64,000 nt of DNA from Phycisphaera sp. GTDB lineage: Bacteria > Planctomycetota > Phycisphaerae > Phycisphaerales > UBA1924. The notes beneath the pieces were generated by a model. It had not been told where the DNA came from. It worked only from the letters and a program-made list of their open reading frames with translations, and made no database searches. The stretch covers positions 1 to 64,000 of the forward strand of contig JACKGZ010000003.1 in assembly GCA_020639255.1 (NCBI GenBank), given 5' to 3'. Positions 8,857 to 16,383 of the stretch are shown one piece after another. The stretch's first letter is position 1; each line of letters opens with the position of its first letter. The position numbers and the translations under genes are program-made.

Positions 8857-8883
8857 TTCCTACGGATACGGAGACCCCAGGCC

Positions 8884-9348
8884 ATGGAACTCATCACACA
8901 CGAAGAGAAGGCCCAACTCGAGAAGCGGCTCAACGATCTGCGTGAGAACCGTCTCCGCATCTCCGAGCGCATCGCCGAAGCCAGAGCGCTCGGCGATCTC
9001 AAAGAGAACGCGGAGTACCACGCCGCCCGCGAGCAGCAGGGGATGGAAGAGGCCGAGATCCGAAGGCTCGAAGAGAAACTCCATCATGCCCAGGTGATCG
9101 ATTCATCCAAGCAGGCAGCCGACGTCGTTTTCATCGGGTCGATCGTCCGGCTGAAGGATGTGGCTCGGGGTGACGATGACACGTATCGCCTGGTCGGCGA
9201 GCTCTCGGGCAACGCGATGGCTGAGCACGTGGAGGTTTCGGTCAACTCGCCGATGGGGCAGGCGCTGCTCAAATCTCGCGTCGGCGAGGTGATCAGAGTG
9301 GACGCGCCCAAGGGCATCAAACAATTCGAGATCGTCGAACTGCTCTGA
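8884..9348 (+). CDS. greA: Transcription elongation factor GreA
   Basis: GreA rescues backtracked RNA polymerase by stimulating transcript cleavage. The 154 residues match the family length of about 158. The N-terminal coiled coil carries the acidic tip GDLKENAEYHAAREQQ, with the Asp and Glu that coordinate the active-site magnesium. The C-terminal FKBP-like domain shows SPMGQALL and GEVIRVDAPKG. I chose ATG 8884, just after a hairpin; a longer frame starting at 8824 would run through the hairpin. It appears as a single gene, convergent with a small minus-strand gene. Confidence 0.95.
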   Translation: MELITHEEKAQLEKRLNDLRENRLRISERIAEARALGDLKENAEYHAAREQQGMEEAEIRRLEEKLHHAQVIDSSKQAADVVFIGSIVRLKDVARGDDDTYRLVGELSGNAMAEHVEVSVNSPMGQALLKSRVGEVIRVDAPKGIKQFEIVELL

Positions 9349-9424
9349 GACCGATCGCGCTCTGGCGCTGCCGATATCGGAAACAGATCGGGGTGTCGGG
9401 CGTCCGAGCGGGCCCGATGTGGGA

Positions 9425-9592
9425 TTACGAATTCGGACGCTGCTGCATGGTCTGCTCAGAGTTGGCAGCCTGCTTCTTCCCGTCGTTCTCTTTGGGCTGA
9501 GCCGTGGTTTGGCTGAAGCGACCCGATTTGGAGTCGTACAGCGCGGCCTCGAGCGAGAGATTGACGACGTCATGCTGGGGTAGATCGCCCAT
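9425..9592 (-). CDS. Small hydrophilic protein (55 residues), unknown
   Basis: A 55-residue reading frame starting with MGDLPQHDVVNLSLEAALYD. It is preceded at 6-9 bases by an excellent Shine-Dalgarno sequence, GGGAGG within AAGGGAGGTCC, which is why I accept it. The first half could form a helix; the second half is rich in Gln, Asn and Lys (AQPKENDGKKQAANSEQ) and is probably disordered. No cysteine, no membrane segment and no known family. It is convergent with greA and divergent from the next secreted protein gene, so it is likely transcribed alone. Confidence 0.55.
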   Translation of the reverse strand: MGDLPQHDVVNLSLEAALYDSKSGRFSQTTAQPKENDGKKQAANSEQTMQQRPNS

Positions 9593-9711
9593 TGCGGACC
9601 TCCCTTCATTGTCTACAGGCACCGAGCGGTACCCGATCAACTCATCCCAGCCTATCAGATCTTGGCGCGATCTGCAAACTTATGAGACCTGATGCGTACA
9701 GGAGAAAGTCC

Positions 9712-9747
9712 TTGCGGACCGATGTAAGTTTGTGTATACTTACAAAC
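9712..9747 (+). promoter_or_regulatory. Sigma-70 type promoter overlapped by two palindromes
   Basis: TTGCGG (9712-9717) and TATACT (9735-9740) are 17 bases apart. Over the -10 lie two inverted repeats: GTAAGT-N8-ACTTAC (9724-9743) and GTTTGT-N8-ACAAAC (9728-9747). They could be an operator. A good ribosome binding site (GGGAGGA) and the ATG at 9776 follow. Confidence 0.6.
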
Positions 9748-9775
9748 GGATCGTTTGCCCAGGGAGGATCAGGTC

Positions 9776-10588
9776 ATGAACAAGCTCGCTTCGATCGCAG
9801 CCGTCGCCCTGCTCGCATCTGCCGGGAGTGCCAGTGCTGACATTGGCTTCCATGTGGGGCTTGGGTCATCCTTCGGATTCTGCGGCTCGGGGATCGGTTT
9901 CTCGACCGGCATCTCGATCGGGAGTTCGTGGGGTTGCTACCGGCCCGCGTACTCGTATTGGGATGGATGCGGCACCTCTTGGGGCGGGTACACGGGCTGG
10001 TACACCCCTTCGTGGCACCACTCCGGCTACCGGCACTACACGCCGAGACGGTACCACCGCGGGCACTGGCGGGGTCACGACAGGTACCGCCACTCTGACC
10101 GGGGCTGGTGCGAGGTCGATCTTGGTGAGCTCTTGCCGGCAGCGGTGACGGTCGCCTCGACCCATGATCGCCCGGTCAACCGCACGCCGGTGGTCACGGA
10201 CACAGTCGCGGTCGATGATCGCTTGGCGCAGGCATGGGAGCTGCTCGAGAAGGGCGAGGCGAACCGGGCCCAAGGTTTCTTCGCGTTAGCGGCCTCGAAG
10301 GCGCCGGATGACGCGGTGGCCAAGATTGGGTTCGCGCTGGCGTGTGCCGAGATGGACGACACGTCCCGTGCCGAGTGGTCGGCGAGGCGTGCTCTGGCCG
10401 TGGATGCGGGCGAACTCGCCACGCTCACGCTGGGCGATCAGGCGAGCATCGTGCTGGCGGATCTGCTGGATACCTGGCAGGCCGACGGGCTGGAATTGGC
10501 TGCGGATCTCGGGGCCGCAATGCCCGGCGTGGTCACACTGCCGACGGATGAGGTCGCGGTGGTCGAGCCCGAGGCTGACGAGAGCTAA
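9776..10588 (+). CDS. Secreted protein with aromatic/Gly/His-rich N-terminal region and TPR-like C-terminal region
   Basis: The 270-residue protein has a clear Sec signal peptide (residues 1-21, ending SASA). A Gly-, Ser-, Trp- and Tyr-rich region with many aromatic repeats follows (about 22-85), then an Arg/His/Tyr-rich stretch with HRGHWRGHDRYRHS. The C-terminal half (about 145-255) is helical and Ala-rich with TPR spacing: DDRLAQAWELLEKGEANRA then APDDAVAKIGFALACAE. Similar proteins with a YXXHXXY-rich head and a TPR tail are frequent in planctomycetes, but their role is unknown. The start is set by GGGAGGATCAGGTC before ATG 9776 and by the signal peptide. Confidence 0.75.
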   Translation: MNKLASIAAVALLASAGSASADIGFHVGLGSSFGFCGSGIGFSTGISIGSSWGCYRPAYSYWDGCGTSWGGYTGWYTPSWHHSGYRHYTPRRYHRGHWRGHDRYRHSDRGWCEVDLGELLPAAVTVASTHDRPVNRTPVVTDTVAVDDRLAQAWELLEKGEANRAQGFFALAASKAPDDAVAKIGFALACAEMDDTSRAEWSARRALAVDAGELATLTLGDQASIVLADLLDTWQADGLELAADLGAAMPGVVTLPTDEVAVVEPEADES

Positions 10589-10615
10589 GACCGGCTGAGC
10601 CTCGCACGAACTTCA

Positions 10616-10645
10616 TTGGACGCCCGAGAATTGAGCGGGTAGAAT
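10616..10645 (+). promoter_or_regulatory. Promoter of the YceI-family gene
   Basis: TTGGAC (10616-10621) and TAGAAT (10640-10645) with 18 bases between them. Predicted transcription would start near 10652, leaving a 5' leader of about 100 bases. Confidence 0.5.
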
Positions 10646-10686
10646 TTCTTGTTGAAACAATGAATAAGCGCCGGGGGCGCCGCGTT

Positions 10687-10711
10687 CGACGTAGGATGAG
10701 TTTCTACGTCG
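10687..10711 (+). other. Hairpin in the 5' leader of the YceI-family gene
   Basis: Perfect 8 bp stem CGACGTAG / CTACGTCG with a 9-base loop, about 40 bases before the start codon and downstream of a second GC-rich stretch (GCGCCGGGGGCGCC). It could stabilise the mRNA or be a thermometer-like element; no riboswitch class is recognised. Confidence 0.45.
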
Positions 10712-10750
10712 GCGGCCGGGTCCCCCGACTCACCCACTCAGGAGTTTCCA

Positions 10751-11380
10751 ATGAAGACGAAGTCTCTGGTTCTTGCGGCGGTTGGTTCGGCGGCCCTCGG
10801 CGGCGCGATGATCGGGTTCAACTCTAACCCTAATGCCGCGGACAAGGCCGTGTATGAGACGAGCCGCGCCGATGCCTATGCGGTCGACGGCATGCACTCG
10901 TCGGTCGTGTTCAAGCTGGGCTACATGGGCGTGACGAACTTCTACGGCGTGTTCGAGCAGGTCACGGGCGAGTACGCGATCGATCTTGAGAACCCGAGCG
11001 GCAGCACGCTCGATGTGGTCGTGAAGGCCGAGAGCGTGGATTCCAATGACGAGGGCCGCGACAAGCACCTCCGCGGTGCGGATTTCTTCAGTGTCAAGGA
11101 GTTCCCGGATATCCGTTTTGTCGGCAAGTCCTTCGAGTCGGCCGGGGAGAACAAGGTCAAGGTGACGGGTGATCTGACGTTCCACGGCGTGACGCGCGAG
11201 GAGACGACCGTGCTCGAGTGGATCGGTGACCGCGCTGACCCGCGCGGCGGGCATCGCTCGGGCTGGGAAGCCGTGCTTGAGATCAACCGTTCGGATTACG
11301 GCGTGAACTACGGCGTTGAGAACGGCGCGCTCGGTGACACCACCACGATCACCGTCGCCATCACGGGCATGCGTCAGTAA
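10751..11380 (+). CDS. YceI-family periplasmic protein
   Basis: The 209-residue protein has an N-terminal hydrophobic signal (about 1-24). A lipocalin-like YceI domain follows with the hallmark start YAVDGMHSSVVFKLGYMGVT, the middle DKHLRGADFFSVKEFPDIRF and VTGDLTFHGVTRE, ending in an immunoglobulin-like strand pattern with RSDYGVNYG. Family members bind polyisoprenoids or other amphiphilic lipids in the periplasm and are often induced by pH or base stress. It has its own promoter and a structured leader, and the next gene begins 36 bases downstream. Confidence 0.92.
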   Translation: MKTKSLVLAAVGSAALGGAMIGFNSNPNAADKAVYETSRADAYAVDGMHSSVVFKLGYMGVTNFYGVFEQVTGEYAIDLENPSGSTLDVVVKAESVDSNDEGRDKHLRGADFFSVKEFPDIRFVGKSFESAGENKVKVTGDLTFHGVTREETTVLEWIGDRADPRGGHRSGWEAVLEINRSDYGVNYGVENGALGDTTTITVAITGMRQ

Positions 11381-11415
11381 GCGATCCAGAGACACACCTC
11401 GTAAGGGGACACCGC

Positions 11416-12360
11416 TTGACACAGGAACAGCTCCGCGACGGCCTGCTGGGCATCGCGGCGCCGGGCGCGATCGGTGCGCTGGGCGCATTCATCGGGTTCT
11501 GGGTTTCGTCGTATCTGACGCGGCGGGACGAGCAGTCGAAGCTGGCAAGACGCGTCGAGCGTCTCGGGCCGACGCTGGGTTTCGGGCTGGCGTTCGTGCT
11601 TGTGCTCTGGGCGATCCAGGGCTTGCCTCCCGAGTGGAACCCGGTGCGCATGTCAGCCTCGCACCGGCAGTTCCTGCTTGTTGTACTTGGGCTCGTGCTC
11701 GTCAGTGTCGAAGCGCTCTCGCTCCGCGCGACGAAGCAGCCTGTGTTCCGCTGGGCGGGCAGGTTCGTGCTCGTGGGGCTCGTACTCTGGCTCCAGCTCG
11801 CCTCGGCGCGCCAGCATCAGTGGGACGCTGGAGTGGAGTCGATCGCGTGGACCGCGGGCTTCGGGTTCTGGATGGTGCTGGCGTTTGGCGCGATGGACCT
11901 GCTTAATCGCAAAGCGACCACGACACCCGCAGGTCTCTCGATGGCGGCGATCCCGATGTGCTCGATCCCTGCGATCTTTGACTCGGGCGCCAGCGCACAG
12001 TGGCAGATCGCTGTGGGCGTCGGGATGGCGTTGATCGGGATGGCATTCGTGGGGCTGATGCTCAGGGGGCGTTCGCTCGGTTCACCCGTGGGCACGCTGT
12101 TCGTGCTGTGGCTCAGCGGCGTGATCGTCGTTGGGCACTTCTACAGCGAGATGCCGAGGTGGCACGCGGGTGTGCTCGCTGCCATGCCATTCCTGCTCGT
12201 GCTACCGGAGCTGAAAGGGAAGCTCAGCTGGAAAGCGAAGCTCGCAGTGCGGATCGCGCTGGTGGCTCTCGCGGGCGGGGTGATCTCGTTCAAGGCTGTG
12301 CCTGTGTTTGTGGACAGCTTCACGGGCGGCGGTGCGAGCGAGCTTGATTTCTACAAGTGA
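11416..12360 (+). CDS. Polytopic membrane protein, unknown
   Basis: I do not recognise a family. The 314 residues have about nine hydrophobic segments, including GAIGALGAFIGFWVSSYL near the start, a run of helices between 50 and 190, and a final one around ALVALAGGVISFKAV. Short polar loops carry few conserved-looking residues. The start is TTG 11416, chosen for the AAGGGGA ribosome binding site 8 bases upstream; no ATG fits. It lies 35 bases after the YceI gene and may share its mRNA. Structured repeat A follows at its 3' end. Confidence 0.7.
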   Translation: MTQEQLRDGLLGIAAPGAIGALGAFIGFWVSSYLTRRDEQSKLARRVERLGPTLGFGLAFVLVLWAIQGLPPEWNPVRMSASHRQFLLVVLGLVLVSVEALSLRATKQPVFRWAGRFVLVGLVLWLQLASARQHQWDAGVESIAWTAGFGFWMVLAFGAMDLLNRKATTTPAGLSMAAIPMCSIPAIFDSGASAQWQIAVGVGMALIGMAFVGLMLRGRSLGSPVGTLFVLWLSGVIVVGHFYSEMPRWHAGVLAAMPFLLVLPELKGKLSWKAKLAVRIALVALAGGVISFKAVPVFVDSFTGGGASELDFYK

Positions 12361-12365
12361 GCACG

Positions 12366-12446
12366 GGTGCCACTACCGATCTCGTATCGGTAGTGCAATG
12401 GTGAAATGGAAGTACGCACGACCCATCGGAGATGGGGCGTGGCACC
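12366..12446. repeat. Structured intergenic repeat, copy A
   Basis: An 81-base element closed by GGTGCCAC (12366-12373) and GTGGCACC (12439-12446). It contains two more hairpins: CACTACCGAT / ATCGGTAGTG with a CTCGT loop (12371-12395) and CCCATC-GGA-GATGGG (12422-12436). Together they look like a three-way junction. Copy B at 15570-15651 shares the ends and the CCATCGGAGATGG hairpin. It sits between two convergent genes and may also act as a terminator. Confidence 0.6.
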
Positions 12447-12461
12447 ATTTGGGGCATTCGA

Positions 12462-13469
12462 TCACTGACCCGGCAGGAATTGCGAGGGTGTGTTGCCGTA
12501 GACCTCTTCGGCTGAGCGCGAACCCGAGACGTCGACGGCCGCGTCGTTGAGCAGATACAGCCCGATGAGCCAGTTGCCGACGAGGTACGGGTCGATCTTG
12601 AGCTTGCCGACAATTCGGCCTTCGACGGCGAACTTCTGGGCCTGTGTCGCGGGCGTGGAGAGCGCGACCTCGATCGCGTCGTAGGGCGTGGGCGGGACAC
12701 CGATGCAGCAGCCGTCCCACTGGTTGAGCATGACAAGGCACTCAGTCGGCTCGGGTGATGCGAGCGGGAACTGGAGGTAGCCGGCGATGGAGATGTACTT
12801 GCCGTCGAAGAAGGCGAAGTGCTCGGGGATGTCCTTGCGACCTTCACGCGGGCTGTAGGCCTGGCGGATGGCGACGAGGAAATCCCACGGGACGAGGTAG
12901 GGCTCGTCCTTGGTGCCCTTGCCGGTGATGGTGAACTTGTCACCGATCTGGAGTGTGCCCTCGTCGGTCTCGGTGATCGTGAGGTTGACGACGGCGGGGG
13001 CTTCCTCCGTCGCGGCTTCTTCGGTGTTCTCGGTTGCGTTGTCGGAGAGCGCGTCCCAACCCGGGGCGGCTTCGTCTGTTTCGGTCGTCTCGGCTTCTGC
13101 GGTCGCTTCGGCGATGTCCTCGGCGGTCAGGTCGACGATGGTGAGTTCGTCGGCTTCGACGGTCTCGGCTTCGGTCGATTCCACGTCGGCGATTTCCTCA
13201 GCGATTTCGGTTGCGGCTGCTTCTATAACCGGGGCATCGACCGTGTCCGACTCATCGAGAGCCGGCGCGTCTTCGACGAGCTCACTTGCCGTTTCGCGAG
13301 CGATCTCCGCAGGTGATGTTGTCGCATCGGATTCGGTCGTGGAGGGAGAGGCCTGCGTCTCCGCAGCCGTCTGCACAGCGGGAGTGTTCGTGGCTTTGTC
13401 GCCGCCTGTGAAGACGACGACACCAACACCGGCGAGGATGACAATGAGTACGGCCCAGAAGATGCGCAC
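12462..13469 (-). CDS. Membrane-anchored protein with acidic linker and DUF3299-like domain
   Basis: 335 residues with a GTG start placed by AAGGAGC 7 bases upstream. An N-terminal anchor (3-21) is followed by about 150 residues of Ala/Glu/Thr/Asp-rich low-complexity sequence, then a compact C-terminal domain (about 185-335). That domain contains ISIAGYLQFPL and LVMLNQWDGCCIGVPPTPYD, which matches the GY...PL and D-C-C-pocket-PPTP pattern of DUF3299. The biochemical role of that domain is not established; many members are secreted and lie near ABC transporter genes, as here. The double cysteine could bind metal. Confidence 0.65.
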   Translation of the reverse strand: MRIFWAVLIVILAGVGVVVFTGGDKATNTPAVQTAAETQASPSTTESDATTSPAEIARETASELVEDAPALDESDTVDAPVIEAAATEIAEEIADVESTEAETVEADELTIVDLTAEDIAEATAEAETTETDEAAPGWDALSDNATENTEEAATEEAPAVVNLTITETDEGTLQIGDKFTITGKGTKDEPYLVPWDFLVAIRQAYSPREGRKDIPEHFAFFDGKYISIAGYLQFPLASPEPTECLVMLNQWDGCCIGVPPTPYDAIEVALSTPATQAQKFAVEGRIVGKLKIDPYLVGNWLIGLYLLNDAAVDVSGSRSAEEVYGNTPSQFLPGQ

Positions 13470-13497
13470 GTCCGAAGCTCCTTTCGGGAGGTTTGCT

Positions 13498-13530
13498 CTC
13501 TCGTATGGTACACGTTTGTACGTGCGAGAG
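13498..13530 (-). other. Nested palindrome between permease and DUF3299-like gene
   Basis: CTCTCG (13498-13503) pairs with CGAGAG (13525-13530), enclosing an inner GTAC...GTAC repeat. It lies between the permease stop at 13542 and the next start at 13469. It could end the ABC transcript or bind a regulator of the DUF3299-like gene. No U-run is present. Confidence 0.35.
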
Positions 13531-13541
13531 GTTCGGCGGAT

Positions 13542-14831
13542 TCAGTCGGTCGGGCGAAGGTTTCGGGCCACCGAGGTCCGGTAGGCGACGGCAGCGGGGA
13601 TCAGGCCCGCAAGGGCCGCCAGGCCGAGCGACGCGACGAGCACGAGGAACGTGATCCGCGGGTCGAAGATGGGCTCGACGACGAGGCCGAGTTTCTCCTT
13701 CAGAACGGCTGCGACAACCCGCGTGCCGATGAACGCGAGGGCAAAGCCGGCAAGACCACCGAGCATGCCGATGATCGCGGACTCCGTCACGACGAGCCCG
13801 AAGACGCGGGGCCTGCTGCAGCCCAGCACACGCAGGACGGCGATCTGTCGGCGGCGCTGCTCCATCGAGTTGTACAGCGCGAGCATGATGGAGATTGAGC
13901 TTGCGACCATGACAGCGGCCGCCATTGCGATGAGGATCTGGTCGATGTTGCCCACGATGCGGAAGAGCGACTGGATCTCCGTGCTCGGTGAGGCGACGGT
14001 GATGTTGCCGTCGGCACGCAGCTTCGCGAGCTGTGCCGGAATCATGGCGCTTATATTCATATCTGGGCGAGTGGCAATACGCGCATAGATACCTGTGATG
14101 AGCTTGTCCGCGTCGGTGAGATCGGCCTCGGTCGGCTTGCCCGCGTCCGGGTTTGTTTCCTTGCGCCGGTCGTAGGCGTGGATGATCCAGGAGCTTGTGA
14201 GGTCTGTGAAGAGCGCCCTGTCGTGGCTGGCGCCGGTGGGTTCAAGGATGCCGACGACCTTGTAGAGGAAATCGCGGTGGACGTGCGCCTCCTTGCCCGT
14301 GCCGTGGGTGAGGGCGAGTTGGTCACCGATGCCGACGTTGGCTTCACGGGCGGCGCGTGCGCCGACGACGACCTCGAACGGGGCCTCGAAGATGCGGCCC
14401 TCGGCGAGCTTCCAGCCGAGTTCTGCCGAGCCCGGCTTGAAGTCGGGGTTGGGGCTGAATTTGGTGAAGAACTCGCGCGTGGTGGCGAGCACGGGTAGGC
14501 CCATGTAGCGGTCGCCCAGCTGCGTGGGGATGGCGTACTCGGCGGGGAAGCTGTTGGCGATTTCGGCGAACCTGGCGGGAGTGATGGCGCGTGCGGGGGC
14601 GTTGGCGTAGAAGATGCCGTTGAGCACCGAGACCAGGGGCGACGAGTCGTTGCTGATGAGCATGTGCATGTTGCCCGAGCCCCGCTCGAACGCGCGGCGG
14701 CCCGAATCGCGCATCGAGAGAAGCGTCAGCATCAGGCCCACGGCGATCGCGACGGTGATGACGGTTGTCACCGTCGAGAAGAGCCGGCTCGTCATGCTGC
14801 GCCGGATGATGGTCCAGTCGGTCATGGCCAT
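13542..14831 (-). CDS. ABC transporter permease, FtsX/MacB/LolC type
   Basis: 429 residues with the typical layout of the FtsX-like family. There is one N-terminal helix (about 17-40), a large extracytoplasmic domain (about 45-275), and three C-terminal helices (about 285-310, 335-365, 385-415). Between helices is the coupling-helix region MEQRRRQIAVLRVLGCSR, a signature of MacB/LolCE permeases. The start is ATG 14831, with AAGGA 8 bases upstream. It follows its ATPase by 29 bases. Such pairs act in lipoprotein release or as mechanotransmitters for export; the substrate cannot be read here. Confidence 0.9.
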   Translation of the reverse strand: MAMTDWTIIRRSMTSRLFSTVTTVITVAIAVGLMLTLLSMRDSGRRAFERGSGNMHMLISNDSSPLVSVLNGIFYANAPARAITPARFAEIANSFPAEYAIPTQLGDRYMGLPVLATTREFFTKFSPNPDFKPGSAELGWKLAEGRIFEAPFEVVVGARAAREANVGIGDQLALTHGTGKEAHVHRDFLYKVVGILEPTGASHDRALFTDLTSSWIIHAYDRRKETNPDAGKPTEADLTDADKLITGIYARIATRPDMNISAMIPAQLAKLRADGNITVASPSTEIQSLFRIVGNIDQILIAMAAAVMVASSISIMLALYNSMEQRRRQIAVLRVLGCSRPRVFGLVVTESAIIGMLGGLAGFALAFIGTRVVAAVLKEKLGLVVEPIFDPRITFLVLVASLGLAALAGLIPAAVAYRTSVARNLRPTD

Positions 14832-14860
14832 GTGAAACGTCCTTCGGAGCTGGGCAGGGT

Positions 14861-15541
14861 TTAGGCGGTGACGAGCTGGTCGAGCGATTCGCGGCGGTTG
14901 AAGCGGTCTGCCATCGAAGGGTCGTGGCTCGTGCAGAGGAGCGCCGCCCCGACTTTCTGGCAGGTCGACTGGATCAGGTCCATCGCGGCCCCGGCGTTCT
15001 CGGGGTCGAGGCTCGCGGTCGGTTCGTCGGCGAGCACGAGCGCCGGGTTCGTGGCGACGGCGCGTGCGACCGCGACGCGCTGCATCTGACCGATCGAGAG
15101 TTCGGCGACGTCGCGCTCGGGCGTAGGGATGCCGACAATCTGGAGCAATTCGAGTGCGCGGGCGTCGTGCTCCTTGCGGGGCACGTCGGAGAACATGAGC
15201 GCCGCCAGGACGTTTTCACGCGCCGAGAAGCCGCGGAGGAGGTTGAAGTTCTGAAAGATCATGCCGATCTGTGAGCCGCGGTAGAGATCGCGTTTGGCGC
15301 CGCCGAGGGCGTGGATGTCCTTGCCCTGGATGCGGACGTTGCCGTGATTGGGCTCGATGAGCCCGGCGATGATCTGCAGGAGCGTGCTTTTGCCGCGACC
15401 GGAGGCGCCGGTGAGGAGTGCCTGCTCGCCCGGCATGAGCACGAGTGCGCTCACATCGACGACCCAATGGGCGCCTGGTGCGCTTCCTGGGTATTTGAAT
15501 TTGAGTTCGTGGATTTCGAGCGATGGTGTCTTGTCACCCAT
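14861..15541 (-). CDS. ABC transporter ATP-binding protein, LolD/MacB type
   Basis: The 226 residues carry Walker A GASGRGKST (about 40-48), a Q-loop at FQNFNLLRGFSARENV, the signature LSIGQMQRV, Walker B ALVLADEPTASLD and the H-switch CTSHDPSM. These are the features of the LolD/MacB subfamily that partners FtsX-like permeases, and the permease gene is directly downstream. The serine of the usual LSGGQ signature is kept but the first Gly is Ile. Start ATG 15541. Confidence 0.92.
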   Translation of the reverse strand: MGDKTPSLEIHELKFKYPGSAPGAHWVVDVSALVLMPGEQALLTGASGRGKSTLLQIIAGLIEPNHGNVRIQGKDIHALGGAKRDLYRGSQIGMIFQNFNLLRGFSARENVLAALMFSDVPRKEHDARALELLQIVGIPTPERDVAELSIGQMQRVAVARAVATNPALVLADEPTASLDPENAGAAMDLIQSTCQKVGAALLCTSHDPSMADRFNRRESLDQLVTA

Positions 15542-15569
15542 GGTGAGTGACTATAGGGAGCTACCTGTT

Positions 15570-15651
15570 GGTGCCACTATGCATCTGAGTGCGTGGTGAG
15601 AGCGAGGGTTGAACACAGATGCGTCATCCATCGGAGATGGGTGATGGCACC
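15570..15651. repeat. Structured intergenic repeat, copy B
   Basis: An 82-base element related to copy A: ends GGTGCCA (15570-15576) and TGGCACC (15645-15651), inner stem GCATCTG / CAGATGC (15581-15587 with 15616-15622) and hairpin CCATC-GGA-GATGG (15628-15640). The ends and the last hairpin match copy A in sequence. The first hairpin differs in sequence but is kept as a structure, which suggests selection on folding. Confidence 0.6.
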
Positions 15652-15672
15652 GACCTGATGGTGGGGCGTTAT

Positions 15673-16365
15673 TCAGTTGCCGCCGTTGCGGTTGCCGGGG
15701 GGAGGTCCGCCGCGACCGCCGGGGCCGCCTCGCATGGCGTTGCCCATGCGCTGGCGGAAGGCCATCATGAGGCCCATGCGCTGACCGTCGCCGTTCTGGA
15801 AGCCAGACTCCATGCGGCTGACCATCTGCTCGCGACGGTCGGCCTCGCTCGGACGCTCACCTTCGGGCGGTCCCTCGGGGCGTTCACCCTCGGCGCGCTG
15901 CTGCCCTTCGGGCGGGCGTCGGTTCGCCCAACGCTCGCGCATCTGCTGAGCCCACTGTTCGAAAGTCACATTGCCGCGAGCGATTTCACGCATGGAGTTG
16001 TCCATCTGCTCCATCATCACCTGGCGCATCGCCTCGCGGCTTTCCTCGTCGCGGAACATCTCGCGACGCTCCTCCTGCGGGACATCTTCCATCAAACGCG
16101 AGGCCTCGGCGTAGTACTGGCGTTTGCGGTCGGCGTTCAGGCGATCAACGCGGCCCGAGTTGATCACCGCGACGGCTTCGTCGGCGGTCTTGGGCAGGCT
16201 GACCGGGCGGTTCTGCCACGCGTAGTAGCCGCCCGCTCCGAGTGCGCCGATCGCGAGCAGCGTGGCGACGGTGCCCACGGCGATCTTGCGTGCCTTGGTC
16301 CAGTCGGCGTCCACGGCTTTGCGCTTTTCGCCGAACTCGATTCCGTCAAGCAGTGACTTGCTCAT
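15673..16365 (-). CDS. Single-pass membrane protein with charged and Gly-rich tail, unknown
   Basis: 230 residues: a cytoplasmic head rich in charge (about 1-27), one membrane helix (about 28-47), a helical Arg/Glu/Met-rich region with DVPQEERREMFRDEESREA and QWAQQMRERWANRRP, and a Gly/Pro/Arg-rich, probably disordered C-terminus. No known domain is visible. It follows the prepilin-like gene by 18 bases on the same strand, so both are likely made together. I cannot assign a function. Confidence 0.7.
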   Translation of the reverse strand: MSKSLLDGIEFGEKRKAVDADWTKARKIAVGTVATLLAIGALGAGGYYAWQNRPVSLPKTADEAVAVINSGRVDRLNADRKRQYYAEASRLMEDVPQEERREMFRDEESREAMRQVMMEQMDNSMREIARGNVTFEQWAQQMRERWANRRPPEGQQRAEGERPEGPPEGERPSEADRREQMVSRMESGFQNGDGQRMGLMMAFRQRMGNAMRGGPGGRGGPPPGNRNGGN

Positions 16366-16383
16366 CGCGTGCTCCGTGTGGGC

